DNA of 64,000 nt from Geobacter sp. (GTDB lineage: Bacteria > Desulfobacterota > Desulfuromonadia > Geobacterales > Pseudopelobacteraceae): contig WKKS01000006.1 of the NCBI GenBank assembly GCA_009684515.1, positions 62,001-126,000 of the forward strand, written 5' to 3'. A model generated the notes under the pieces. It did not search any database. It had not been told where the DNA came from and saw nothing but the letters and a program-made list of their open reading frames with translations. Shown here piece after piece: positions 37,799 to 45,833 of this stretch; the stretch's first letter is position 1, and each line of letters starts with the position of its first letter. Made by a program: the position numbers and the translations under genes.

Positions 37799-39261
37799 GA
37801 TTTTTCTCCTGAAGAATTGTCGGATGGCGTGCTGCTATCCACGGAGCTGTTACTCCAACCCCCGCCCACTGCCTTATAAAGCCGGGCCAGATTGGAGGTG
37901 ACGGCGGCTTGGCTCTGGGTCAGCTGATTCCGCAGGGACAATAGTGACCGCTGGCTGTCCAGAACCGGCTGGAAGTCGATCAGACCTGCTGCATACTTGC
38001 TGGTGGCCAGCTCAACGGCACTTTTTGCAGCCTGGACGGCATCCTGTAGTGACTGCCGCCGGTTCTGCTCCCCGGCGTAGGCTGTCAGCGCGTTTTCCAC
38101 ATCGCGCAGGGCGCTCTTTACGGCTGACTGATAGCTGATCAGGGCCTGTTGCTGCAGGGCGTTCTGTATTTCGACCTTCTGCCTGAGTCGGCCGCCGTCA
38201 AAGATCGTTACGGCCGTGTTGGCTGCCAGAGTGTACAGGTAGGCGCCGGGCTGCAGCAGATTGCCGAGTGAAGAGGCCTGCAGGCCAATAGTTCCGGACA
38301 GGGAGAGATTGGGGTAACGGTCCGCCTCGGCCTGGCCGATCTGGGCGGTGGCTGCTGCCAGCTGGCGTTCGGCACGACGGATATCGGGTCGCCGGCGCAG
38401 GGTTTCGGCCGGTATGCCGATGGCTATCTGTGCCTTTGCCGATGGAATGGGGCCAGCCGCCTGAAGTTCTTCCAGTGTGCCGGGATTTCGGCCCAAAAGC
38501 AGTGCCAGGTTGTTTCTGGACTGCTCCATTGTGCTTGAAAGCGCCGGTAACTGGGCGCGGGTCTGTTCCAGATTCAATCGGGCCTGTTCCAGATCCAGTT
38601 GGCTGACCAGACCGGCCTGGAGCCGCCAGTCGGCAATCTGCACCGTTTCCGTCAGGCTGGTAATGGTGGCGCGGGTAATGTTTATCTGCTCCTGGCTGGA
38701 GCGGACCTCGATATAGTTCAGCACGACTTCGGCCAGCAGGCTGACCTGCACGTCGCGCAGATTCTCCTCTGCCGCTTCGCTGGTAGCGGATGCCGCCTCC
38801 AGGGCCCGCCGTTTGCCGCCGAACAGGTCCGGTTCCCAACTGGCATCGAACTGGGCGGAGTACGCATCGCTGACCCGGCCGCCCCCAACGCCCATTTCCC
38901 CGCTGGAACGGTTGTGATCGACTCCGGCGCCGGCCTTCAGCGCAGGGTACTGGTCCGAGGCGGAGAGGCCGCGCCGGGCACGGGCTTCCCGCAAACGTGC
39001 CTCGGCCAGTTTCAGGTCCAGGTTATTGGCGGCGGCTTCCGCCACCAGCCGGGAAAGGAGCGGATCGTCAAGAGTCTGCCACCAGCGGGTAAGACGGGCC
39101 GATTCCAGCGGAACAGTTTTCAGGCCACCGCCGGTATCGGAATGCCAGGCGGTTGGCACAACCGGCTGCGGCGTGCGGTAATCGGGACCGACTACGCAGC
39201 CGGTCAGCAAGGCTGGTAAAAGCATATAGAACATGCGGATGGGAATTGGTGCTGGTGACAT
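37795..39261 (-). CDS. NodT/TolC-family outer-membrane efflux lipoprotein
   Basis: 488 residues from the ATG at 39261. Lipobox ALLTGC then VVGPDYRTPQPVVPTAW, the standard NodT-family start; two outer-membrane efflux repeats follow with long helices (LLAEVVLNYIEVRSSQEQINI...; YPNLSLSGTIGLQASSLGNLLQPG). It forms the trimeric outer-membrane duct of the tripartite pump. The earlier in-frame start (39333) is less likely because it precedes a lipoprotein signal by too far. Confidence 0.92.
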   Translation of the reverse strand: MSPAPIPIRMFYMLLPALLTGCVVGPDYRTPQPVVPTAWHSDTGGGLKTVPLESARLTRWWQTLDDPLLSRLVAEAAANNLDLKLAEARLREARARRGLSASDQYPALKAGAGVDHNRSSGEMGVGGGRVSDAYSAQFDASWEPDLFGGKRRALEAASATSEAAEENLRDVQVSLLAEVVLNYIEVRSSQEQINITRATITSLTETVQIADWRLQAGLVSQLDLEQARLNLEQTRAQLPALSSTMEQSRNNLALLLGRNPGTLEELQAAGPIPSAKAQIAIGIPAETLRRRPDIRRAERQLAAATAQIGQAEADRYPNLSLSGTIGLQASSLGNLLQPGAYLYTLAANTAVTIFDGGRLRQKVEIQNALQQQALISYQSAVKSALRDVENALTAYAGEQNRRQSLQDAVQAAKSAVELATSKYAAGLIDFQPVLDSQRSLLSLRNQLTQSQAAVTSNLARLYKAVGGGWSNSSVDSSTPSDNSSGEKS

Positions 39262-39298
39262 TAATGCCTTTCCTTTCACAAAGCCTCGTACGGCAATT

Positions 39299-39787
39299 TT
39301 ACCCTTCAGGCTGTATACGTCCCTTACGGCCATGTTTCCCCGGTCGCGATTCCCTAAGCCGCTGCGCCAGTTCGCGCTGTTCCGGTGTCAAAAGGGCATT
39401 GACCTGGCTCATGGCGCGGGTTCTTGAGACCAGCAGTTCGGTCCTGGTTTTAGCCTGTTCCGCGGCAATGGCGCGTACGGCGGATTCATCAAAGGTTGCC
39501 GCATTTACGACTGCCTGAATCTGCTTGTGTCCCTCGGCCATCTTCTGACGGAGCGGTTCGGCCTGTTCCTGCTCAGCCTTCATGATGGCGCCGATCTGCT
39601 CCTTTTGGGTTGCGTTGAGCTTTAAAACCTTTGCCATACGGTCAATCCGTTTTTGAGGATTCATTTTATGCTCGCCACGTGGACCGTCACATCCTTCAAA
39701 TGGTCCATCGAAGGCGTGTGCGGGCAGGGTGCCTCCAATAAATGTTGCTGCCATAAGTGCGATCGCCGGAATGATTTGTCTTTTCAT
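39299..39787 (-). CDS. Spy/CpxP-like periplasmic protein (LTxxQ motif)
   Basis: 162 residues from ATG at 39787. Signal peptide MKRQIIPAIALMAATFIGGTLPAHA, then a helical domain with LKLNATQKEQIGAIMKAEQEQAEPLRQKM and a second LTPEQRELAQRL: two LTxxQ-type repeats as in Spy/CpxP. Such proteins are envelope-stress chaperones and CpxP can inhibit its sensor kinase. It is the first gene of the leftward efflux operon and is divergent from a CpxA/BaeS-like sensor system, the classical arrangement for a stress regulon. Confidence 0.85.
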   Translation of the reverse strand: MKRQIIPAIALMAATFIGGTLPAHAFDGPFEGCDGPRGEHKMNPQKRIDRMAKVLKLNATQKEQIGAIMKAEQEQAEPLRQKMAEGHKQIQAVVNAATFDESAVRAIAAEQAKTRTELLVSRTRAMSQVNALLTPEQRELAQRLRESRPGKHGRKGRIQPEG

Positions 39788-39887
39788 GAGTGTTCTCCTT
39801 TGTTTGTAATGGTTGATGCAACATGCAGCCGGAATCCCTGCGCTCCTTTCCGATGATTCGTTCCTGACCTGGATCATCTTAAAAATC

Positions 39888-39916
39888 CGCGTTGCGGGGA
39901 GGTGCCGCAACGCGGT
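39888..39916 (-). promoter_or_regulatory. Strong hairpin in the leader upstream of the Spy-like gene
   Basis: CCGCGTTGCGG and CCGCAACGCGG form a perfect 11-bp stem with a 7-base loop; on the minus strand it is followed by ATTTTTA, like an intrinsic terminator. It sits about 100 bases before the Spy-like start. The rest of the 39788-40123 gap holds an inverted repeat GGTAAA(N13)TTTACC (39914-39940), a possible operator, and no gene. Attenuator, terminator of a short RNA, or operator are all possible. Confidence 0.5.
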
Positions 39917-40123
39917 AAATGACATCGCACGTTTTACCGGTGATGTCGCAAATGGGCCGGTTGAGGCTTGGTTCTGCCGTCAGGTGACAATAGGAATAAC
40001 AGTGAAATAGGGAGGAAATATGGATGAATTGTGTAAAAAATAAGGAAATGTATTTTGAGCCGGATTGTGCATGTCTCTTAGAGATCAACCTGTGATAAAA
40101 ATAAAGTCACAGGAGGCGCGGTT

Positions 40124-41563
40124 ATGAAACTCGGTGTTACCCACAAACTGTTTCTGGTGATTCTGGCGGCTGCCGGACTGGCGGTAGTCAGCTCGGCCCT
40201 GATCATGCACTGGAGCCTCGGCAGGGGTTTTTTGAAGTATGTCAATGCGGTCGAGAAAACCGGGATATCGCGCCTGGCCGGCATGCTGGAGGACAACTAC
40301 CGTAAAGAGCAGAGCTGGGATTCCCTGCAGCAACGTCCGGAACAGTGGCGGCGTCTGATTGCTGAATCGTTGCCGGAAGCAAACCCGCCAGGTGAAGAGA
40401 GAAGACAGGATGGCTCGCCGCAACATCATTCCGGCGGAGACCGGGATAAACCATTGCCGCCGCGCATGGTGCGCCACTTTAACCAGCGACTGTTCCTGCT
40501 GGATGCCGAACGGAAGGTGCTGATAAGCAACATAGAGGTGCCGGCCGACAACGCGGCGACTCCCCTGCGCTATCAGGGAAAGGTGGTCGGATATCTTGGC
40601 CTGCTGCCGCGCACAAATATTTCAGACGCGCCGCAGCTGCGCTTTCTGAAAGAGCAGAAGCTGGCATTTGCATTGGTGGCGGTGGTTGTTGTTCTGGTGG
40701 CGGGCATTTTGTCACTGATACTGGCCAGGAGAATGACGCAGCCACTCAGTCTGCTGACGAAGGCGACCCACCAGTTGGCGGCGGGAACTTTCTCTGCCCG
40801 GGTACCGGTCAAATCGCATGACGAGCTGGGACAGCTGGCCAACGATTTCAATTCGCTGGCCCTGACTCTGGAAAAGAGTGAGCTGGCCCGTCGTCAATGG
40901 GTGGCGGACATCTCGCACGAGCTGCGGACTCCGCTGGCGATTCTGCGGGGCGAGCTGGAAGCGCTGCAGGATGGTATCCGGCGGTCGGGTCCGGATACGT
41001 TTAATTCGCTGCATGGCGAAGTGCTGCGTCTCGGAAGACTGGTAGACGATCTTTATCAGGTGTCGTTGTCCGACGTGGGGGCGCTGACCTACCGGAAAAC
41101 CGAACTTGCCCTTGATAGTGTGCTGCGGGAAGCTGTAGGAACTTACCTCCCGCAATTCAGCTCAAAAGGAATCTCGCTGGAGCTGAGTCTCCCCGCTAAA
41201 GAGCCGGCCGCCCTATATGGCGACCCGGAACGGCTGCGCCAGCTTTTTTCCAATCTGCTTGATAATGCCCTCAAATATACTGACAAAGGGGGGCGGCTGC
41301 AGATAACGCTGCAGCGGAAAGAGCGGTTCGTAACGGTTGATTTTCAGGATTCAACGCCCGGCGTTTCAGTGGAAGAGTTGAATAAGTTGTTCGAGAGGCT
41401 CTACCGCGTGGAATCCTCCCGCAATCGTTCCACCGGCGGCGCCGGATTGGGGTTGACCATCTGTCGCAATATTGTGGAAGCCCATAATGGATGCATCAGC
41501 GCAGAAGCATCACCGTTTGGCGGGGTGTGGATACGGATTGAACTGCCGGGAGCCGGATCATGA
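40124..41563 (+). CDS. Envelope-stress sensor histidine kinase (CpxA/BaeS type)
   Basis: 479 residues. Membrane helix about 8-28, periplasmic domain about 29-180 that includes a His/Pro-rich stretch (PQHHSGGDRDKPLPPRM), second helix about 183-205 (LAFALVAVVVVLVAGILSLILA), HAMP, HisKA with phospho-His265 in DISHELRTPLAILRGELEAL, and HATPase ending GGAGLGLTICRNIVEAHNG. It overlaps the response regulator gene (ATGA) and is divergent from the Spy-like/efflux operon, which it likely controls. Confidence 0.92.
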   Translation: MKLGVTHKLFLVILAAAGLAVVSSALIMHWSLGRGFLKYVNAVEKTGISRLAGMLEDNYRKEQSWDSLQQRPEQWRRLIAESLPEANPPGEERRQDGSPQHHSGGDRDKPLPPRMVRHFNQRLFLLDAERKVLISNIEVPADNAATPLRYQGKVVGYLGLLPRTNISDAPQLRFLKEQKLAFALVAVVVVLVAGILSLILARRMTQPLSLLTKATHQLAAGTFSARVPVKSHDELGQLANDFNSLALTLEKSELARRQWVADISHELRTPLAILRGELEALQDGIRRSGPDTFNSLHGEVLRLGRLVDDLYQVSLSDVGALTYRKTELALDSVLREAVGTYLPQFSSKGISLELSLPAKEPAALYGDPERLRQLFSNLLDNALKYTDKGGRLQITLQRKERFVTVDFQDSTPGVSVEELNKLFERLYRVESSRNRSTGGAGLGLTICRNIVEAHNGCISAEASPFGGVWIRIELPGAGS

Positions 41564-42264
41564 ATGGAATGATACTGATTGTGGAAGATGAGGAGAAGTT
41601 GGCGCGGGTTGTCGCCGATTATCTGCGGCAGTCCGGTTTTGAGACGCACAGTATCGGGGATGGGATGGAGGTGCTTCCGTGGGTTCAGGGGCATCAACCG
41701 GCGCTGATCCTGCTGGATCTGATGCTGCCGGGGAAGGGCGGTTTGGATATCTGCAAAGAGATCCGTCTATTTTCCCAGGTTCCGATTATTATGACAACCG
41801 CCAGAATTGAGGAAATTGACCGACTGCTCGGACTGGAGCTGGGAGCCGATGATTATATCTGCAAACCGTTCAGTCCCCGCGAGGTGGTCGCCAGGGTCAA
41901 AGCCGTATTGAGGAGGAGCACCGGTAGCGAGGCAAAAAGTGTTGATGGTCTGGTTCTGGATGAATCACAATACCGGGCGGTGCTTGACGGACGGGAGCTA
42001 GAGCTGACGGCCGTTGAGTTCAAGCTTCTGAACTTTCTGTCCGCAAATTCGGGGCATATCTACGGGCGTCAGCAGTTGATGGATCATATCTATCCTGATC
42101 AGCGGATTGTCAGCGACCGAACGATCGACAGCCATATCAAGAAGCTGCGCAAGAAGCTGGCGGTTGCCAGGCCGGATACGGAGTATATTCACTCCCTGTA
42201 CGGGGTTGGATACAAATTTGAACTTTGCCGGGTGGTCGTTCCCGCTTATAGCTCCAGTTCCTGA
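41560..42264 (+). CDS. OmpR-family response regulator
   Basis: 234 residues. Receiver with phospho-Asp53 (LILLDLMLPGKGG) and the Lys of CKPFSP; C-terminal winged helix with ELTAVEFKLLNFLSANSGHIYGRQQLMDHIY and RTIDSHIKKLRKKL. Partner of the preceding kinase. Its 3' end overlaps the convergent MoeB-like gene by 19 bases, so the two transcripts share antisense ends. Confidence 0.93.
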   Translation: MNGMILIVEDEEKLARVVADYLRQSGFETHSIGDGMEVLPWVQGHQPALILLDLMLPGKGGLDICKEIRLFSQVPIIMTTARIEEIDRLLGLELGADDYICKPFSPREVVARVKAVLRRSTGSEAKSVDGLVLDESQYRAVLDGRELELTAVEFKLLNFLSANSGHIYGRQQLMDHIYPDQRIVSDRTIDSHIKKLRKKLAVARPDTEYIHSLYGVGYKFELCRVVVPAYSSSS

Positions 42265-43064
42265 AATTCCATGTTCAACAGGTCAATCATCAGGGTTCTG
42301 TTTTTCAACGTTTTGCCCTGACCCAACAGCAGCTTGCATACTTCGGCAACTTGGAGAGCGGCAACCAGAGCAGGCGTGAAAGATGGATTGCCAAGCGACG
42401 CTTCAACCCCTTTGGATGCTTTCTGAGGCCCGTAGATATTCTGCAATGTGTCGTCACCCGGAAAGAGGGTGGTGACATGCCCGAACCAGCCTGCTATGGC
42501 GCCATGCACAAGCGGCAGCCCCATCATATTGCAGATTTCGGCCAGCTCCATCCGGACTCCGATGTTGTCAAGGGCATCAACCGCCACCCGGCTTCCCGCC
42601 AGCAGCCCCTTCCCGTTTTCCGCAGAAAAGGCCTTTTGATAAGGAATGACCGTTACCGCCGGATTTACTTCGGCAACCCGCTGCAGAGCGGCCAGAACCT
42701 TGACTTCTCCCAGCTTTTCCGGAGTGCTGTAAAGCTGCCGGTTCAGGTTGTGTTCTTCGAACGTATCCGGATCAACCACCACGATTTGTCCCACGCCCAG
42801 ACGGGCCAGCTCCTCCACGACGTAACAGCCCAGTCCGCCGCAGCCGATCACCGTGACCCGGGAGCGGAACAGTTCCCGCTGATCAGCCTGGGAAATGGTC
42901 TGGCGGTTGCGCTGGTAGCGTCCCGGAAGCAGCCCCTTGTCCAGTATGACGCCTTCAACTTCCGCTAGCGAAAGTCCGAAGCGCTCCGACGCTTCCAGCT
43001 GATGCTGCCAGGAGAGCAAGCCTCCAGCAGAATGTTCCATGATGAAGTCCGCTGCTCCGCTCAT
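42246..43064 (-). CDS. ThiF/MoeB-family E1-like adenylyltransferase
   Basis: 272 residues. N-terminal helix region, then Rossmann core with GCGGLGC, DPDTFEEHNLNRQLYS (arginine finger region) and DALDNIGVRMELAEIC. It adenylates the C-terminal Gly of a MoaD/ThiS-like carrier. The zinc CxxC pairs of E. coli MoeB are not seen and there is no rhodanese domain. It follows a MoaD-like gene directly and ends an aldehyde:ferredoxin oxidoreductase cluster, so a job in tungsten-pterin synthesis is likely. Confidence 0.85.
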   Translation of the reverse strand: MSGAADFIMEHSAGGLLSWQHQLEASERFGLSLAEVEGVILDKGLLPGRYQRNRQTISQADQRELFRSRVTVIGCGGLGCYVVEELARLGVGQIVVVDPDTFEEHNLNRQLYSTPEKLGEVKVLAALQRVAEVNPAVTVIPYQKAFSAENGKGLLAGSRVAVDALDNIGVRMELAEICNMMGLPLVHGAIAGWFGHVTTLFPGDDTLQNIYGPQKASKGVEASLGNPSFTPALVAALQVAEVCKLLLGQGKTLKNRTLMIDLLNMEFQELEL

Positions 43065-43289
43065 TTACCCGCCTCCCAGCAACGGGAACAGCGCCAGGGT
43101 GTCACCCTCGACCAAGACCCGCTCCAGCTTGACGTGGCGACTGTTGATCATCATGATCCCCAATTCACCCTGCGGCAGTTTCAGGGAGTCGGCCACATCG
43201 GCCACGGTGGTTCCAGGCGGGTATTCACAGCTTTTTATGTCGAAACGCCCGCTACGAAAGGAGGCAAAAAGTTTTACAGTGATAATCAT
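43065..43289 (-). CDS. MoaD/ThiS-like sulfur-carrier protein
   Basis: 74 residues from ATG at 43289: MIITVKLFASFRSGRFDIKS, then YPPGTTVADVADSLKLPQ and the C-terminal VEGDTLALFPLLGGG. The Gly-Gly end is the site adenylated and thiocarboxylated by an E1-like enzyme. The stop abuts the ATG of the ThiF/MoeB-like gene with no gap. In this setting it likely supplies the dithiolene sulfur of molybdopterin/tungstopterin. Confidence 0.88.
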   Translation of the reverse strand: MIITVKLFASFRSGRFDIKSCEYPPGTTVADVADSLKLPQGELGIMMINSRHVKLERVLVEGDTLALFPLLGGG

Positions 43290-43293
43290 ATCT

Positions 43294-43881
43294 TTATTCC
43301 CCAAAGGTTGCCGAGAGATGCGTCCGTCCGGTTCCATTCGGATTGTGTAGCGATAATTCAGGCAGTCTCATCAGGAGTTCGTCCAGTTCGTCCTGTTCCA
43401 GTAGCAGGCCGCGAGCCAGAATCAGTGGCCCCAACTCGGGCAGTAATAAATTGAAAAGTTTCAGGCGGACAACACCCATCTCATCCGCTGTCTGCCGATT
43501 ACTGCCGACGTGGCTGATGCCCTGGCGCAAGGCGGCGTAGAAACCGCCCCGTCTCATGGTGGCGCCGACCAGCCCCGGCATGGCTGCCGACAGGGTTACC
43601 CGCAAGCCATCTTCGATGATTGTGGTGTCAAGATCGTCCAAGGGACGGTTGTTGATGAAAATTGTGGTAATGCGGTCGGTAACGTAATCTGACGGGATGG
43701 CGAACTGATCGCAGAGCAGGCTTCTGAGTGAACATCCCATGATTGCCGGAACAGTTACGCCTCGTTGCAGCAACGGAAAAAAGGCATTCAACCGGTCGGG
43801 CGCCAGCTGCAATGCCAATCTTTTCTCAAGCGGTCTGATTGTGGTCTGATCGGTTGCAGGTTGTTTCACAAGTGTCTCCAT
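43294..43881 (-). CDS. Conserved hypothetical protein of the aldehyde oxidoreductase cluster
   Basis: 195 residues, no signal peptide or membrane helix. Features: RLNAFFPLLQRGVTVPAIMGCSLRSLL near residue 30, IFINNRPLDDLDTTIIEDGLRVTLSAAMPGLVGATMRRGG, and LFNLLLPELGPLILARGLLLEQDELDELL. I do not recognise a named domain, although I recall similar genes between AOR and MoaD genes in Geobacter relatives. Lies 4 bases before the MoaD-like start, so co-expression is near certain. A role in cofactor insertion is an inference from position. Confidence 0.65.
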   Translation of the reverse strand: METLVKQPATDQTTIRPLEKRLALQLAPDRLNAFFPLLQRGVTVPAIMGCSLRSLLCDQFAIPSDYVTDRITTIFINNRPLDDLDTTIIEDGLRVTLSAAMPGLVGATMRRGGFYAALRQGISHVGSNRQTADEMGVVRLKLFNLLLPELGPLILARGLLLEQDELDELLMRLPELSLHNPNGTGRTHLSATFGE

Positions 43882-43952
43882 TCAAGCCCCTCACCCGGCC
43901 ACAAAGGGGCGGATGAGGGGTGATTTTGACTGAAATACCGACCGAAAGTTTA

Positions 43953-45689
43953 CTACCAGTTGAAAACTTCGTCCAGTTCCTCGTCCTTCATCATAAAGGT
44001 CTGGTTGTGCGGTGCGATCGGCTCGTTGTAGAAGAAGCGCGGCAGACGGTCGTGATGCTTGGTGAAACCGGCCCGGGTGTTGAAGTCGCGCTCGGCTGAA
44101 AGCACTTTTTTGCCCAGTGCCACCACGTCGTCGCCGGTCATTTCGATGCCGTGGAAGGAACCGAGCATGTCCAGCAGCGCCTGGAAGGTTTCCGGCTGAT
44201 CCATGATCGCAAAGGCGATGAACAGGCACATGCCGGTGGAATCGATGGCGGCGGTGGCGATCTGCAGGTTGCGTGACAGCTCGATCTGTCCTTCGGTTTT
44301 GAGCGGATCAACATCGCCGCCGACTTTCAGGATGTTGGTGGCAATGGCGTAACCGGCGGTGTGGTCGGCGCCCTGGGTGGTGGTGGCATAGGTAACGCCG
44401 ATGCCCTGTACTGCGCGAGGATCATAGGCCGGCAGGGCCTGGTCCTTGACGACCGGTACCCGCTCGACGCCGAAGACCTTGCCGGTGATGGCTGCGCCGC
44501 TGCCGAGCACGCGCCCCAGCGGAGTCCCTTTTTCAACTTCTTCCATCAGGCGGATCGCGCCGGCATCGTCACCGAACTCGGCCAGGCCCGCATCCATGGC
44601 CACACCGATCGTGACGCCCATTTCGATGGTGTCAACGCCGATATTGTCATCCATGTAGTCCAGCTTCGCGACCGTGTCCAGGTTGGAGATGCCGCAATGC
44701 CCGCCGTGGGACCAGACCGTTTCGTATTCAGGCTGCTTGGTTACGTAATTGCCGTCCTTGTCGTTGTAGATACCGGAGCACTGGATGACGCAGCCGCGAT
44801 GGCAGCCGTGAGTGGCGTTGCCGCCGCGCGAGATTTCCAGGGCGGCCTGGGTTTCGCCGCTCAGATCGGATGCTTTGGCAAATTGTCCGCTCTTGAAGTT
44901 GTTGGTCGGATAGCCGCCGGCTTCGTTCAATACGTTGGTCAGGACGTTGGTGCCGTAAGCGGGCAGACCTTCGCCGGTAACCGGGTGCTTGCGGAGTCCT
45001 TCGACGAATTTGCGGTTTGCATCGCGGTATTTTTCCGGATCCTTGGGTGGACGCATCTTCATGCCAGCGTCATCCAGGATGATCGCCTTGATCCCCTTGG
45101 CGCCCATGACCGCTCCAACGCCGCCCCGTCCGCAATGACGGGTCGGACGCAGTTCCGGGTCGGTGCAGGCGATGGAAGCGGAAAGAAGCTTGCGCTCCCC
45201 GGCACTGCCGATGCTCATGTAGGCCACCTTGTCGCCATACTCCTTGCGCAATTTTTCAATGACCGGGTAGTTGTTCATCAGCTTGAGGCTGTTGTCCATA
45301 ATTACCTGGATGCCATCTTTGTTAATGTAGATTTTGTAGATGTCGTCAGTTGCCGGTTTTCCCTCCAGAACAACAGCGGCATAACCGAGGCGAGCCAGAA
45401 CCTGTGCGGCCTGGCCGCCGGCGTTGGACTCTTTGATGGTGCCGGTCAGCGGGCTTTTGCAGCCGACCGACAAACGGCCGGTCATGGAGCCGGTGGTGCC
45501 GCTCAGCATGCCGGGTGAGATAACCAGCTTGTTCTCTGCGCCCAGCGGGTGGGCCAGCGGATGAACCTCGGCTGCGACCATCAGGGATGTCATCGCCCTG
45601 CCGCCCAGACCGGCGTAATCACCGAGACCACCAACCGTTACCTTTGGGCCCCCTGCGGCCCCCATGTCAATCCGTGCAATCTTGTCCAT
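43953..45689 (-). CDS. aor: Aldehyde:ferredoxin oxidoreductase (tungsten AOR family)
   Basis: 578 residues. The pterin-binding N-terminal region is seen in GLGGRAMTSLMVAAEVHPL and GRLSVGCKSPLTGTIKESNAGG. The 4Fe-4S ligands lie in GCHRGCVIQCSG (Cys296, Cys300, Cys304) with a late Cys in STGMCLFIAFAI. Spacing of the first two cysteines is CX3C instead of the CX2C that I expect for Pyrococcus AOR. Family members oxidise aldehydes to acids with ferredoxin, or run the reverse; BamB-type relatives act on benzoyl-CoA. Partner genes for pterin sulfur transfer follow. Substrate not decidable here. Confidence 0.88.
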   Translation of the reverse strand: MDKIARIDMGAAGGPKVTVGGLGDYAGLGGRAMTSLMVAAEVHPLAHPLGAENKLVISPGMLSGTTGSMTGRLSVGCKSPLTGTIKESNAGGQAAQVLARLGYAAVVLEGKPATDDIYKIYINKDGIQVIMDNSLKLMNNYPVIEKLRKEYGDKVAYMSIGSAGERKLLSASIACTDPELRPTRHCGRGGVGAVMGAKGIKAIILDDAGMKMRPPKDPEKYRDANRKFVEGLRKHPVTGEGLPAYGTNVLTNVLNEAGGYPTNNFKSGQFAKASDLSGETQAALEISRGGNATHGCHRGCVIQCSGIYNDKDGNYVTKQPEYETVWSHGGHCGISNLDTVAKLDYMDDNIGVDTIEMGVTIGVAMDAGLAEFGDDAGAIRLMEEVEKGTPLGRVLGSGAAITGKVFGVERVPVVKDQALPAYDPRAVQGIGVTYATTTQGADHTAGYAIATNILKVGGDVDPLKTEGQIELSRNLQIATAAIDSTGMCLFIAFAIMDQPETFQALLDMLGSFHGIEMTGDDVVALGKKVLSAERDFNTRAGFTKHHDRLPRFFYNEPIAPHNQTFMMKDEELDEVFNW

Positions 45690-45711
45690 ACTGTCTGCTC
45701 CTTTCCCCTAT

Positions 45712-45726
45712 CTGTGCCCGGCACAG
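45712..45726. promoter_or_regulatory. Perfect 15-base palindrome upstream of the AOR gene
   Basis: CTGTGCCCGGCACAG, arms CTGTGCC/GGCACAG around one base, 23 bases before the AOR start. A further half site CTGTGCCG lies at 45752. The position fits an operator. No adjacent regulator gene is seen. Confidence 0.5.
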
Positions 45727-45833
45727 TGAAATTCTCCTTTTCAAAGGAAGGCTGTGCCGTTTCCAGCGCAACCCAATGGCCTGCCGCCGTGGGAGGGTTC
45801 CTGTAGGCGGTTGGGCTCGGAGTTAAATAAAAT

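Noticed and set aside
39914..39940. CpxR-type box from the GTAAA-like inverted repeat near the Spy-like gene
   Set aside because: CpxR boxes are direct repeats (GTAAA-N5-GTAAA); this is an inverted GGTAAA/TTTACC pair, so it is noted only as a possible operator.
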